NCBI RefSeq assembly: GCF_014204535.1
Contig: NZ_JACHLR010000008.1
Location: 62,001-126,000 of the forward strand
Source of the DNA: Novosphingobium chloroacetimidivorans
Lineage (GTDB): Bacteria > Pseudomonadota > Alphaproteobacteria > Sphingomonadales > Sphingomonadaceae
Reading direction: 5' to 3'
Length of the DNA stretch: 64,000 bases
Position 1 is the first letter of the stretch, and every line of letters begins with the position of its first letter. Shown in pieces: positions 35,114-45,742 of the stretch. The position numbers and the translations under genes are program-made. A model generated the notes under the pieces. The model saw only the letters and a program-made list of their open reading frames with translations. It had not been told where the DNA came from and ran no database searches.

Positions 35114-36528
35114 GCGGTGACCCGCTCCACCTGTTGCTGCCACTTGGCGCGATAGGCGGCAAGGTCGCCTTCCAGCGACGCGACCCGGCGCAGCCCGCCC
35201 TTGGCTTCCAGCAGCGAATTGACGAGCCGCAGCGCTCCGAAAGAGACATCGTTGTGCGCGTTGGCGACAAACACCTGCGTGTCGGGCCTCAGCGCGGCAA
35301 GCGCCCGTACGAACACATCGGCCTCGGCAAAGCGTCCTTCGATCAGCAACCGCTCCTTCGAGCCAATGAGGTCGAGGCAGGTATCGGCAACCAAGGCGGC
35401 GTAAAGGCATATTCCGGCGCGGCGGGCGTGCCAGTCATCGGCCCAATCGTCGGGCGTGCCGATCCAGCGAGCCTCGCCATCGGGGAAGGGGCCGAAACCG
35501 GGGGCGAGCGTCGGCAGCATCATCGTGCCGCGCTCCAGCAAGGCCGGAACCGCGGCGAGCAGCTTGGGCTGGTCGGGTTTGATGTCGACGCGCCGGGTGT
35601 CGAATTCGATCACAGTCTCGATCTCGCGCCCGCCCATGAAGCGGGCCGAAGGCACCGGCCAGCCATGCGCGCTGACGTTCACCAGGGTGTCGCGCGCTTC
35701 CGGCAGGGTTCCGGCGGTGAGGCTTTCCTGTGCAAGCCGCATGGCCACGAACCAGGTTCCGGTGGAGAGAATCGTCGCTTCCTTGCGGGCGATCTCCATG
35801 AAGCCCTGTGCGGCCAGCAGCGCCGCATTGGAATCGTGCAGTCCTGCCAGCACCCGGACCGTTTCGGGCAAGCCGGTTACCCGCGCAAGATCCGGGCGAA
35901 GCATACCGACGATCTCACTGGCAGGCACCACCGGCGCGAACTTTCTCGCCCAACCCATGCGCTCCGCCAAGGGCGAGAAGCTCGCACGTGACGGGTTCCA
36001 CAGATCGGTATGGCAGCCCAGGCTGGTCACTTCGCTGACGGCGCGGCCGCTCAGGAACCAGCTCCAGTACTGCGCCCATGGCAGCAGCGTTGCGCGGGCC
36101 ATTTCTGCCTGGTGAAGGCGTTCGAGCCAGAACAGCTGCGCCCCCAGATTGAGCCCGTCGGGCAGGGCGGGGGAGCCAGTGACGGCGAACGGATCGCGCT
36201 CGTCGCGGTACGCTGCCATGACATCCGATGGGATCGGCTGCTCGTAGTCGAGCGGCGCGAAGGCCAGATGATCTCCGTCCAGAGCGACGACGCCGGCGCC
36301 ATGCGCCACGGGGATGATCATCTCGATCGGTTCGGCCGCGTAGCTTGCCAGCGCGTCTTGCAGCCAGGTGCCCGTTCCGGCGACATCCAGCCGGCGGACG
36401 CCGTCCTGCACGATCGACTGATTGCTGCGGACCTTGCGGTCGAGCAGCCGCCCGTCGCGGTTCCAGAGGGTCACCTTGCTGAGCGTCTTGCCCACATCGA
36501 CGACGATGTATGATCCCGTTCCTGCCAT
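35110..36528 (-). CDS. FGGY-family carbohydrate kinase, likely L-rhamnulokinase
   Basis: The 472-residue kinase starts with the FGGY phosphate-1 motif in the form [20 protein letters not shown]. It has [15 protein letters not shown] and [13 protein letters not shown] in the ATP-binding part. The sequence is distinct from enterobacterial RhaB but sits first in an operon facing rhaD-fusion and rhaI, so phosphorylation of L-rhamnulose to its 1-phosphate is the natural role. L-fuculose kinase is the alternative. It overlaps lldD by 4 bases. Confidence 0.88.
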   Translation of the reverse strand: MAGTGSYIVVDVGKTLSKVTLWNRDGRLLDRKVRSNQSIVQDGVRRLDVAGTGTWLQDALASYAAEPIEMIIPVAHGAGVVALDGDHLAFAPLDYEQPIPSDVMAAYRDERDPFAVTGSPALPDGLNLGAQLFWLERLHQAEMARATLLPWAQYWSWFLSGRAVSEVTSLGCHTDLWNPSRASFSPLAERMGWARKFAPVVPASEIVGMLRPDLARVTGLPETVRVLAGLHDSNAALLAAQGFMEIARKEATILSTGTWFVAMRLAQESLTAGTLPEARDTLVNVSAHGWPVPSARFMGGREIETVIEFDTRRVDIKPDQPKLLAAVPALLERGTMMLPTLAPGFGPFPDGEARWIGTPDDWADDWHARRAGICLYAALVADTCLDLIGSKERLLIEGRFAEADVFVRALAALRPDTQVFVANAHNDVSFGALRLVNSLLEAKGGLRRVASLEGDLAAYRAKWQQQVERVTA

Positions 36529-36581
36529 GCTCTCCGAAGCTTCGTCACTAAATTCGCGATTGGTTATGATCGATTAGTATC

Positions 36582-36605
36582 GAAAGCGATTGAACATTGA
36601 AAGCG
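36582..36605. promoter_or_regulatory. Direct repeats GAAAGCG before the rhaD fusion, candidate DeoR site
   Basis: GAAAGCG at 36582-36588 recurs at 36599-36605, 17 bases apart, next to GATTG repeats in the 97-base gap between the divergent kinase and aldolase operons. DeoR-type proteins often bind short direct repeats. The assignment is tentative. Confidence 0.3.
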
Positions 36606-36625
36606 CGAATGTTACCTCGCGGCTC

Positions 36626-38746
36626 ATGAACACCACCGTCGCACCCCCCCGCAGCGCCGCCATTCCCTTCGCCGTTCCAGCGAGTCGCTGGGACGATCAG
36701 GTGGCGGCAACGCTCTCGCCTCCCGAGTTGCTGCTCTATCGCTCCAATCTTCTCGGCTCGGACCTGACCGTCACCAACTTTGGTGGCGGCAACACCTCGG
36801 CAAAGCTGCCGGGTGTGGATCCGCTGACCGGCGAAACGGTGGAAGTGCTCTGGGTCAAGGGTTCGGGCGGCGACATCGGCTCGATGAAGCTGGACGGCTT
36901 CGCGACACTGTACCAAGACAAGCTGCTCGCCCTGGCCGCTCACTACGAGGGCCCCGAGGACGATGACAAGATGGTCGGCTACCTGCCGCACTGCACGTTC
37001 AACCTCAATGGTCGCGCGGCCTCGATCGACACGCCGCTGCATTCGCTTCTTCCGTTCGCCCATGTCGATCATGTCCATCCCGACGCGATCATCGCGCTTG
37101 CGGCAAGCTCGGGCGGCGAGGCGGCAACGCAGGCGATCTGGGGCGATCGCATCGGCTGGCTTCCCTGGAAGCGGCCGGGCTATACTCTTGGCGTCATGCT
37201 GCGCGACTATGTCGCTGCGAACCCGCAGGTCGAAGGCGTGATGCTTGCCGGCCACGGCATCATCTGCTGGGCCGACGATGCCAAGGCCTGCTACGAGCAC
37301 ACGGTACGTCTGATCGCCGATGCCGCCGGCTACTTAAACGACAAGCTTGCCGCGGGCCCGTCCTTCGGCGGCGAGGTCCACGGCGCTTTGTCGCCGGAGA
37401 TGCGCGCTGCCGCTGCCGCCGATCTCATGCCGCGCCTGCGCGGTCTGATGACGGGCGCGCGTCGCAAGGTCGGCCATTTTTCGGACGACGCCGAGGCGCT
37501 GGAGTTCACCAATTCGGCGCAGTTCGAGCGGTTGGCAGCGCTCGGCACCTCGTGTCCCGACCACTTCCTGCGCACCAAGATCGCACCGCTGACGCTCGAT
37601 CCCGCACGCCTGGCCGACGATGCCTATCTCGCGCAGAAGATCGACGACTATCGCGCGATGTACGAGGCTTATTACGAGCGGTGCAAGCGTCCTAATTCGC
37701 CGGCGATGCGCGATCCCAACCCGATCGTGGTGCTGGTGCCCGGCATCGGGCGCATGACCTTCGCGGCGGACAAGACCACGGCGCGGCTTGCCGGCGAGTT
37801 CTATGGCAACGCGATCAACGTGATGCGTGGGGCCGAGGCGATCGGCGACTACATCGCGCTGGACGAGCAGGAAGCGTTCGATATCGAGTACTGGCTGCTC
37901 GAAGAGGCCAAGCTGCAACGCATGCCTGCGCCCAAGCCCCTGGTCGGCCGCATCGCGCTGGTCACCGGTGGAGCCGGCGGCATCGGCGCGGCGACCGCGG
38001 CACGCCTCATGGCGGATGGTGCCTGCGTGATGCTGGCCGATCGCGATGCCGGTTCGGTCGGCGAGGTCGAAAGCGGTTTCGCCAAGCAGTTCGGCAAGGA
38101 TGTGGTCAAGTCGGTCGTGTGCGACGTGACGGACGAGGCGCAGGTCGCCGCGGCCGTGGCGGCCACCGCGCGTGAGTTCGGGGGGCTCGACGTCATCGTC
38201 GCCAACGCCGGCATCGCGTCGTCCGCGCCGATCGAGGAAACCACCATCGAGTTGTGGAACCGCAACTACGACGTTCTGGCACAAGGCTATTTCCTCACCG
38301 CGCGTGCGGCCTGGCCGCTGCTCAAGGGCATGGCAGCGCAAGGCGGCACCAGCGTGGTGTTCATCGGCTCCAAGAACGGCGTCGCCGCCGCGACCAACGC
38401 AAGCGCCTATGCCTCGGCCAAGGCAGCCGCCAATCATCTGGCGCGCTGCCTGGCGCTCGAGGGCGCGCCGCACGGCATCCGCGTCAACGTCGTCAATCCG
38501 GATGCCGTGATCCGCGGCAGCCGCATCTGGGACGGCGATTGGCGCAAGGAGCGCGCCAGCGCCCACGGCATCGACTCCGGCAAGGAGCTGGAGGAGCACT
38601 ACCGCCAGCGCTCCATGTTGAAGCGCGACGTGCTGCCGTCGGATATCGCGGAAGCCGTGTACTTCTTCGCAGGCGACCAGTCCGCCAAGTCGACCGGCAA
38701 CATGCTCAACGTTGACGCGGGCAACGCACAGGCTTTCACGCGGTAG
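36626..38746 (+). CDS. Bifunctional rhamnulose-1-phosphate aldolase / L-lactaldehyde dehydrogenase fusion
   Basis: The 706-residue protein joins a class II aldolase domain (residues about 20-430, with NFGGGNTSAKL, VEVLWVKGSGGDIGSMK, HVDHVHPDAI and AGHGIICW) to an SDR domain (from about 450, with TGGAGGIGAAT, VANAGIA and YASAK). This is the known RhaD-RhaE-type fusion. The aldolase splits L-rhamnulose 1-phosphate to DHAP and L-lactaldehyde, and the SDR part oxidises the aldehyde to L-lactate. The ATG 36626 is chosen over an upstream TTG. It starts the plus-strand arm of the locus. Confidence 0.95.
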   Translation: MNTTVAPPRSAAIPFAVPASRWDDQVAATLSPPELLLYRSNLLGSDLTVTNFGGGNTSAKLPGVDPLTGETVEVLWVKGSGGDIGSMKLDGFATLYQDKLLALAAHYEGPEDDDKMVGYLPHCTFNLNGRAASIDTPLHSLLPFAHVDHVHPDAIIALAASSGGEAATQAIWGDRIGWLPWKRPGYTLGVMLRDYVAANPQVEGVMLAGHGIICWADDAKACYEHTVRLIADAAGYLNDKLAAGPSFGGEVHGALSPEMRAAAAADLMPRLRGLMTGARRKVGHFSDDAEALEFTNSAQFERLAALGTSCPDHFLRTKIAPLTLDPARLADDAYLAQKIDDYRAMYEAYYERCKRPNSPAMRDPNPIVVLVPGIGRMTFAADKTTARLAGEFYGNAINVMRGAEAIGDYIALDEQEAFDIEYWLLEEAKLQRMPAPKPLVGRIALVTGGAGGIGAATAARLMADGACVMLADRDAGSVGEVESGFAKQFGKDVVKSVVCDVTDEAQVAAAVAATAREFGGLDVIVANAGIASSAPIEETTIELWNRNYDVLAQGYFLTARAAWPLLKGMAAQGGTSVVFIGSKNGVAAATNASAYASAKAAANHLARCLALEGAPHGIRVNVVNPDAVIRGSRIWDGDWRKERASAHGIDSGKELEEHYRQRSMLKRDVLPSDIAEAVYFFAGDQSAKSTGNMLNVDAGNAQAFTR

Positions 38747-38765
38747 GGGAACCGCGTGTCAAGCT

Positions 38766-38801
38766 CGGGTCGGGGGGTGAGTCAAGGCGCTCCCCGACCC
38801 G
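38766..38801 (+). terminator. Hairpin between the aldolase fusion and rhaI
   Basis: CGGGTCGGGG (38766-38775) pairs perfectly with CCCCGACCCG (38792-38801) across a 16-base loop. It lies 20 bases after the fusion gene stop and 50 before rhaI. With no T-run it may be an intra-operon processing or attenuating hairpin. Confidence 0.45.
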
Positions 38802-38850
38802 GCATCAGCAAGCCTCGCCCCGGTGCGAGCGTACGATACGGACCAGAACA

Positions 38851-40140
<1,290 letters not shown>

Positions 40141-40242
40141 TCGTCACCGCATGTCGTGCGACAGCCATCGGCACTCGCAAACGCGTTGCTGGCGCTTCGA
40201 CGGTGAAGGGTATGCGGTTTTGCAAAGCCTGGCGGTGATCTT

Positions 40243-41112
40243 GTGAGCGACGCTTTCATCGCGGTCGATTGGGGGACAACCAATCGCCGGGCCTACCACA
40301 TCGACAATGGGCACGTAGTATCCTCGGAACGGGACGAGATGGGGGTGCTCTCGGTGCCTCCCGGCGGCTTTCCCGCTCAAGTGGCTGCCTTGCGTGACCG
40401 GTTCGGCAGCCTGCCCGTGCTCATGGCAGGAATGGTGGGATCGAACCGCGGCTGGTACGATGCGGGCTATGTCGCGTGCCCGGCGACGATCGAGATCCTG
40501 GCGGCGGCGGTGGTGGAGTCCGAGCCCGGCGTATCGATCGTCCCGGGCGTTAGCGTCGACACGTCGAGCCGGGTGGACGTCATGCGGGGCGAGGAAGTGC
40601 AGTTGCTGGGGGCCGTGGCCGCCGGACTTGCGCCGATGGATGCGATGATCTGCCAGCCGGGTACGCACAACAAGTGGGCTACGCTGCAGCAAGGTGCCCT
40701 GATCGATTTCACGACCGCCATGACGGGCGAGATGTTCGCCGTGCTCAAAGCCCACGCCCTGATCGGCAGCGAGATGGGCGGCGAGGTCGATGCCGACGCA
40801 TCGTTCGATGCAGGCGTTGCCGCCAGCGCCGACGAGGATCTGCTTGCCGCGCTCTTCGGAGTGCGTGCAGCATCCGTGCTGGGAAGGCGCAAGCCGGGCG
40901 AGGCCGCCGCCTATGTCAGCGGTCTGTTGATCGGTAGCGACTGTCGCGCGCGTCTCCGTCAGTCGCGACAGACGGTGCATCTTCTTGCTGACGGCCTGCT
41001 CTCGCGCCTCTACACCGCCGCGATCACCAGTGTTGGCGGACAAGCCGTGGTCGTCGACAGCCATGCCTCGTTCGTTGCGGGCATCACTCGAATCAGAGAC
41101 CTCATGCGATGA
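40243..41112 (+). CDS. dgoK: 2-dehydro-3-deoxygalactonokinase (DgoK)
   Basis: The 289-residue product, from the GTG at 40243, shows the DgoK start FIAVDWGTTNRRAYHID and the motifs AGMVGSNRGWYDAGYVACPA and CQPGTHNKWA. It phosphorylates 2-keto-3-deoxy-galactonate at O-6. It overlaps dgoA by 4 bases and follows rhaI after 102 bases. KDGal is not a rhamnose intermediate on the phosphorylated route, so the pair probably adds galactonate, galacturonate or arabinose-derived acid use to the locus. Confidence 0.93.
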   Translation: MSDAFIAVDWGTTNRRAYHIDNGHVVSSERDEMGVLSVPPGGFPAQVAALRDRFGSLPVLMAGMVGSNRGWYDAGYVACPATIEILAAAVVESEPGVSIVPGVSVDTSSRVDVMRGEEVQLLGAVAAGLAPMDAMICQPGTHNKWATLQQGALIDFTTAMTGEMFAVLKAHALIGSEMGGEVDADASFDAGVAASADEDLLAALFGVRAASVLGRRKPGEAAAYVSGLLIGSDCRARLRQSRQTVHLLADGLLSRLYTAAITSVGGQAVVVDSHASFVAGITRIRDLMR

Positions 41113-41744
41113 CCGATTTCGCCTCCGCCTTCGCCGCCCTGCCGCTCGTGGCCATTCTTCGGGGTATTCGCCCCGACGAGGTCGACGCAGCGGGCGACGC
41201 CCTGGTCGAGGCGGGCTTCACGCTCATCGAAGTTCCGCTCAATTCACCCGAGCCGCTGGTCAGCATTGAGCGTCTGGCGCGCAGGCTGGGCGACGTCGCG
41301 ATCGTGGGCGGGGGCACGGTGCTGAGCGTGGAGCAGGTCGCCGACGTGCAGGGCGCGGGCGGCACCCTGATCGTTTCGCCCAACACCAACGTCTCCGTGA
41401 TCGGCGAGAGCGCCGCACGGGGCCTTGTCTCCCTGCCGGGCTACTTCACGCCGAGCGAGGCGTTCGCGGCGCTGGCCGCAGGCGCGAGCGGCCTGAAGCT
41501 GTTCCCGGCCGAGGCTGCATCGCCGGCCGTGGTGAAGGCCCAGCGCGCCGTTCTTCCCAAGGACGTTCCCCTGCTCGTGGTCGGTGGCGTCACGCCCGAC
41601 ACGATGCGGCCCTGGCGCGTGGCAGGGGCCAACGGCTACGGCCTTGGCTCGGCGCTCTACACGGCCGGGATCACCGCGCAGGAGATCTCCACCAGAGCGC
41701 GCGCCTTCATCGCCGCCTGGAAGGAGTTGGCTGCGTCAGAATGA
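41109..41744 (+). CDS. dgoA: 2-dehydro-3-deoxy-6-phosphogalactonate aldolase (DgoA, KDPG aldolase family)
   Basis: The 211-residue class I aldolase has LVAILRGIRPDEV, a glutamate in TLIEVPLNSPEP and the Schiff-base lysine in GLKLFPAEAASP. It splits KDPGal (and possibly KDPG) to pyruvate and glyceraldehyde 3-phosphate. No other KDPG aldolase is in the window, so it could also finish the glucuronate branch that ends with KdgK at 61469. Confidence 0.94.
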   Translation: MTDFASAFAALPLVAILRGIRPDEVDAAGDALVEAGFTLIEVPLNSPEPLVSIERLARRLGDVAIVGGGTVLSVEQVADVQGAGGTLIVSPNTNVSVIGESAARGLVSLPGYFTPSEAFAALAAGASGLKLFPAEAASPAVVKAQRAVLPKDVPLLVVGGVTPDTMRPWRVAGANGYGLGSALYTAGITAQEISTRARAFIAAWKELAASE

Positions 41745-41778
41745 TCAAGCTCTGCTCTTTCGCGCATTGATCAGCCGT

Positions 41779-41805
41779 TCCTCCTCGCCATGGCTCGGAG
41801 GAGGA
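41779..41805 (+). terminator. Hairpin after dgoA
   Basis: TCCTCCTC (41779-41786) pairs with GAGGAGGA (41798-41805) over an 11-base loop, 34 bases after the dgoA stop. There is no clear T-run. Confidence 0.4.
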
Positions 41806-41856
41806 GCGTCGCGGGCATGAGCTGGTCTTTCCACGAGCCTCGGGCACATCATCGAG

Positions 41857-42336
41857 TCACGCGGCGGCGGGCCAGCCCATCAAGGCCCAACCGTCCGGAC
41901 TCGCTGCCACGAATTCGAGGTAGTGGCCGATACGGCCCCTGGCATCGATGAAGGCCGACGTTATGCCGTTGCCGCCCGTCTCGAACACGATCGGCAACCC
42001 GAGTTGCTCGATCTCCCGACGCATGGCCTGCGGATCGTCGCGTCGTACCGCGACGTGGTGGAAGCGCGGCGTCGCATCGTCGGGATCCACCGGCAGGACG
42101 GCGGTATAGGTACCGACGTGTCCGGCCACTGGCTGGATGAATTCGACCTGCAGCAAACCGTTCCAGGCCGTCGCGACACGGACCTGCATGGTTCTCTCGC
42201 CCTCTGGCGTGGCGAGTGGCAGTTCCACATCCAGCGTCGCGAATTTGGCGCTGCCAAGAAGCGGCGTCGTGGCGGCGATCGCTCTGTCGAGATCATGGGT
42301 GACGTAGCCCATCTGGAAGAAGCCGCTCAGAGTCAT
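41857..42336 (-). CDS. VOC-family (glyoxalase-like) protein
   Basis: The 159-residue product has the VOC fold pattern: a start GFFQMGYVTHDLDRAI, a middle with FHHVAVRRDD, and an end of GRIGHYLEFV, the motif with the last metal-ligand Glu. Members include lyases, dioxygenases and isomerases acting on small hydrophobic metabolites. It is downstream of the SDR-ferredoxin-P450 genes on the same strand, 154 bases away, and probably belongs to that set. Confidence 0.87.
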   Translation of the reverse strand: MTLSGFFQMGYVTHDLDRAIAATTPLLGSAKFATLDVELPLATPEGERTMQVRVATAWNGLLQVEFIQPVAGHVGTYTAVLPVDPDDATPRFHHVAVRRDDPQAMRREIEQLGLPIVFETGGNGITSAFIDARGRIGHYLEFVAASPDGWALMGWPAAA

Positions 42337-42490
42337 TCGCCGTGTCCTCTAGTCATAGTTCAGGTGTTGGTTTGGCTCACGCGGGGCCGATGTTCAGGGG
42401 ACATGGCACACACCGGATCGACGATCCTGCATGCTAGCCTTGGGAGGCCGTTCATCGGTAGGGTCGTGAGCCAGCGACGATCCACCCCGC

Positions 42491-43309
42491 TCAGATCGTC
42501 TCGCCGGCGTCCGCCAGGAGCGTGCTGCCGGTCATGAATATGGACATGTCCGAGGCACAGAACAGCACGGCACGGGCGATGTCGTCAGGCACTCCGACCC
42601 GCCCCAGCCGGCTGTTCGCGATCGCGGGAATGTCTGCGGCGGTGTTCGCGCGGTCGGGGTTTTGGGATGCAGCGATCTGGTTGCCTTCAGTGACGCAGTA
42701 AGTCGGTGCGACGCCAAGCACGCGAATACCGTGAGGCGCGAGTTCAAGCGCCATCTGCTTGGTAAGGCCGCAGACCGCGTGTTTCGAGCTGACATAGGCG
42801 GAGAGCCCTGGCGCAACGCCCCGGAAGCCGGCGGTCGAGACGATGTTGACGATGACACCGCCGTGCCCCGCAGCCATCATGCGCACGGATGCCTCGCGCG
42901 AGCCGACGAACACGCCGCGCGTATTGATGTCGAGCACTTGATCCCATACCTGGTCGGTCATCTCGGCAACACGCAAGCTGGGAAAGATGCCGGCGTTGTT
43001 CACCCAGATGTCGAGCGATCCGTAAGTGCTCACGGCCAGATCCGCGGCAGCCCGGACGGATGCGGTGTCCGCAACATCCATGAAGATACCGGTCGCCCGG
43101 CGCTGCCCGCGGGCAACGATGTCGGCGGCGGCAGCGCGGGCAAGTTCGAGGTCGATGTCGGCGACCAAGACCGCTGCTCCTGCCTCGGCGAGCCGCAGCG
43201 CGATCGCCTTGCCGAGCCCCCGTCCAGCGCCGGTCACGACAGCGGTGCGGCCGGCGAGCGAAACGAGATCGCTGATCGACCTGTCGGTCACGTCCGCGAC
43301 GGCAAACAT
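42491..43309 (-). CDS. Short-chain dehydrogenase/reductase, paralogue of the SDR at 17443
   Basis: The ATG at 43309 (GGGGGAG 8 bases upstream) gives 272 residues. Motifs are TGAGRGLGKA, VNNAGI and YVSSK. Regions LDIWVNNAG, GHGGVIVN and ELAPHGIRVLGVAP match the SDR at 17443 closely. It follows the ferredoxin by 57 bases, so it likely oxidises the hydroxyl put in by the neighbouring P450. Confidence 0.92.
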   Translation of the reverse strand: MFAVADVTDRSISDLVSLAGRTAVVTGAGRGLGKAIALRLAEAGAAVLVADIDLELARAAAADIVARGQRRATGIFMDVADTASVRAAADLAVSTYGSLDIWVNNAGIFPSLRVAEMTDQVWDQVLDINTRGVFVGSREASVRMMAAGHGGVIVNIVSTAGFRGVAPGLSAYVSSKHAVCGLTKQMALELAPHGIRVLGVAPTYCVTEGNQIAASQNPDRANTAADIPAIANSRLGRVGVPDDIARAVLFCASDMSIFMTGSTLLADAGETI

Positions 43310-43366
43310 CGGCAATCTCCCCCTGATCTTTGGACTCGAGAAATTCCTCGAAGTTGCAGGCGCCGG

Positions 43367-43687
43367 TCAGAACTGGCTCTTCGGAACGGCCACTCTGACG
43401 CCGGTGAGATCGTCGGCCAGTGTGATCTGGCAGCACAGCCTCTCGCCGTCCTGCCGCTCCTCATGCATTTCGAGCATGTCGAGCTCCAGCTCGCTCGCAG
43501 TGCCGGTCCGGGCCCGCCATTCAGGCGCGACGAAGACCCGGCAGGTTCCGCACGAACAATTCCCGCCGCAGTCGGCCACGATACCGCGAATACCCGAGGC
43601 CTGCGCTGCTTCCATCATCGACTGGCCGGGTGCCGCATCGATCGTCTCTTCGCTTCCGTCCGGCTGGACGAACGTCACTTTCACCAT
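43367..43687 (-). CDS. [2Fe-2S] ferredoxin, P450 electron donor
   Basis: This 106-residue adrenodoxin/putidaredoxin-type ferredoxin has four cysteines in the expected pattern: CGGNCSCGTC and a later LCCQI. It starts VKVTFVQPDGSEETIDAAPG. It should pass electrons to the P450 encoded 27 bases upstream. The matching ferredoxin reductase is not in the window, so it must be supplied from elsewhere. Confidence 0.95.
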   Translation of the reverse strand: MVKVTFVQPDGSEETIDAAPGQSMMEAAQASGIRGIVADCGGNCSCGTCRVFVAPEWRARTGTASELELDMLEMHEERQDGERLCCQITLADDLTGVRVAVPKSQF

Positions 43688-43714
43688 GAGTGTGTCCCCG
43701 CTCGCTCGCGGCCC

Positions 43715-44956
43715 TCAGGCCGGCTCTGGCGTCTTGTCGGTGGGAGTGAAGGCAATCGGCAGCCCCTTGAGGCCCCAGGCGCCGGGGTAGGGGCGCCAGC
43801 CGTATTCGCCCGCCAGCTGGGGATCGTGCAGACGTTGGGCGATCTGATGGAGGGCTTCCTGCAATTGCGCCCGGGCGATATGCTGGCCGAGACACATGTG
43901 CTTGCCCAGGCTGAACGGGATCGGGCGAGTGGCCGGGTCGATCTCACGATCCGGATCGAAGGTGTCCGCATCCTCGAACGCGGTCTCGTCCCGCCCGGAA
44001 ATGTTCAGGGTGAACCAGATCATCGTGTCCTTGGGGATGAGCACGTCGCGATAAACGACGTCCTGATCCGTGAAGCGCGGCACCGAGCCTGGATTGAACA
44101 GTCGCAGGCTTTCGTCGAGGACCTTGCGGCAGTACTCGTGATCACGCGCGCAACGCTCGTAGAGGTCGGGCCGGTCGAGCAGCAGTCGCAGGGTGTAAGT
44201 GAGAACGTTCTTCGACGTGTCGTACCCGGCGACGAAGAAGAAGATCACAAGGTCTTGCAGCTGGCGCTCAGGCACGTTGCCTTCGTCGCCGGTTTCGATG
44301 AGCAGATCCAGCAAGTCGCCCCGCGTGCCCTTGTCAGGGCTGGCGCGACGTTCGGCGATGATGCGCTGGACCAGCCGCTCGAGCCGCTCGTACCCTTCGT
44401 GGATTTCCGGAATGCGGCTCTTGTCCATGCTGAAAGCCAGGCCCAGCGTCTCGAGGCTGGACCGGATACCCGGGATCTCCTCGACCGGCGCTCCGACGAG
44501 AGTGAACATGATGGTGATCGGGAAGTTGGCCGCGAACTCTTCGAAGTCGAACCGTTCCCTGGGAGCCCACTCGTCCAGCATGCGGGTGATGGTCTCGCGC
44601 ATCATCGGCCGCAACTGATTGGCGAAGCGCGGGGTAAATTTCCTGGCGAACGTCGTGCGCAGGGCGGCGTGTTGTTCTGGAGGCAGGGAGATCAGCTGCT
44701 CTTCGGTGAAACGGCCCCAGGGCGTGCCGCGCGCCCCCATGATCTCGACAATGCCGTCATAGGCCGGGCGGAATTTATCGTCCTGGGACAGCAGGTCGCG
44801 GATCGCCTGATAGTCATGCACCCAATAGCCGATGTCCGAAGCGGCGATCCAGGGGTTCGTCTTGCGCGCTTCCCGAAAGTGGCTGACCGGATCGGCGGCG
44901 AAGGCCGCGTCCTCGACTGCGAGATGCGGCAGGTTCAGCTGCGCTAGAGTCTGCAT
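43715..44956 (-). CDS. Cytochrome P450
   Basis: From the ATG at 44956, with GGAGGAGAGG right upstream, the product has 413 residues, normal for a class I bacterial P450. It has the I-helix motif VAGYDTSKN, ExxR in KVLDESLRLF, and the heme loop FSLGKHMCLGQH with the usual glycine. It starts the operon P450-ferredoxin-SDR(-VOC) and diverges from the TetR at 45153. It is unlike the P450 at 19127 in having no C-terminal extension. Confidence 0.96.
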   Translation of the reverse strand: MQTLAQLNLPHLAVEDAAFAADPVSHFREARKTNPWIAASDIGYWVHDYQAIRDLLSQDDKFRPAYDGIVEIMGARGTPWGRFTEEQLISLPPEQHAALRTTFARKFTPRFANQLRPMMRETITRMLDEWAPRERFDFEEFAANFPITIMFTLVGAPVEEIPGIRSSLETLGLAFSMDKSRIPEIHEGYERLERLVQRIIAERRASPDKGTRGDLLDLLIETGDEGNVPERQLQDLVIFFFVAGYDTSKNVLTYTLRLLLDRPDLYERCARDHEYCRKVLDESLRLFNPGSVPRFTDQDVVYRDVLIPKDTMIWFTLNISGRDETAFEDADTFDPDREIDPATRPIPFSLGKHMCLGQHIARAQLQEALHQIAQRLHDPQLAGEYGWRPYPGAWGLKGLPIAFTPTDKTPEPA

Positions 44957-45152
44957 GATCCTCTCCTCCACGGCGCGTTGACCGTGTCTTTTGCTTGTCG
45001 TCACCTTCGGCCTTGCACCGCAGGTGACCCGCTGACCACTTGGTTAGCATCGAGCGCAAACCGCCGTCAACACGGTTCAGCCGTTGCAAGCGGGCTTGTG
45101 CAGCGGAGCGCCGCGGCGGAAAGGAGCTGACGGGCAGGCACGGGAGAACGGC

Positions 45153-45737
45153 ATGGCGGCAAATCGGAGAATGGGGCTGGAGAGCTCCGCAACACGATCG
45201 CTATTGATCGACGCCGTCGAGACGGTGATGATGGAACAGGGCTATGCGGCCCTGTCGGCGCGCAGCATCGCCGAGGCGGCCGGCCTCAAGCACCAACTGG
45301 TGTTCTACTACTTTCCCAACATGGATGACCTGTTGCTGGCCGCCTATCGCAAGCGGATCGATCAGGTGAGCGGCCGGATCGACGAAGCACTGCAATCGGA
45401 TCGACCGCTTCAGGCTCTTTGGGAGGTCCACTCAGAACCATCCCAGGCAGCGCTGACGGTCGAGTACATGGCGCTCGCCAACCACAACGCGGCCATCCGT
45501 GCGGAGACGGTTGCATTCGGCGAACGCATCCGGCGCGAAGGGCTGGCGCGAGTAGGCGCCGCCCTGCGTACCGATGATGAAGCGGCCGGTGTCCTCAACC
45601 CGTTTGCGCTCACCATGGTGATTTCCTGCGTCGGAGCCATCCTGGGGATGGAAACGTCCCTTGGCATAACCGGCGGTCACAGCGAGACGCGGGCACTCGT
45701 TCAATGGTGCCTCGACCAGTTGCAGGCGCGCGATTGA
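45153..45737 (+). CDS. TetR-family regulator of the P450 operon
   Basis: The ATG at 45153 (GGGAGAACG upstream) gives 194 residues with a clear TetR helix-turn-helix (LSARSIAEAAGLKHQLVFYYFPNMDDLLLA). It diverges from the P450-ferredoxin-SDR operon across 196 bases and is the obvious candidate regulator. Its stop is 5 bases from the stop of the convergent GH106 gene. Confidence 0.9.
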   Translation: MAANRRMGLESSATRSLLIDAVETVMMEQGYAALSARSIAEAAGLKHQLVFYYFPNMDDLLLAAYRKRIDQVSGRIDEALQSDRPLQALWEVHSEPSQAALTVEYMALANHNAAIRAETVAFGERIRREGLARVGAALRTDDEAAGVLNPFALTMVISCVGAILGMETSLGITGGHSETRALVQWCLDQLQARD

Positions 45738-45742
45738 AGGCC

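Noticed and set aside
36590..36625. TTG at 36590 as start of the aldolase fusion
   Set aside because: It would place coding sequence on the repeated regulatory region and adds residues without family similarity; the ATG at 36626 fits known fusions.
42662..44947. Plus-strand frame of 761 codons opposite the SDR, ferredoxin and P450
   Set aside because: The minus-strand genes are unmistakable, with heme and iron-sulfur motifs, so this is a shadow.
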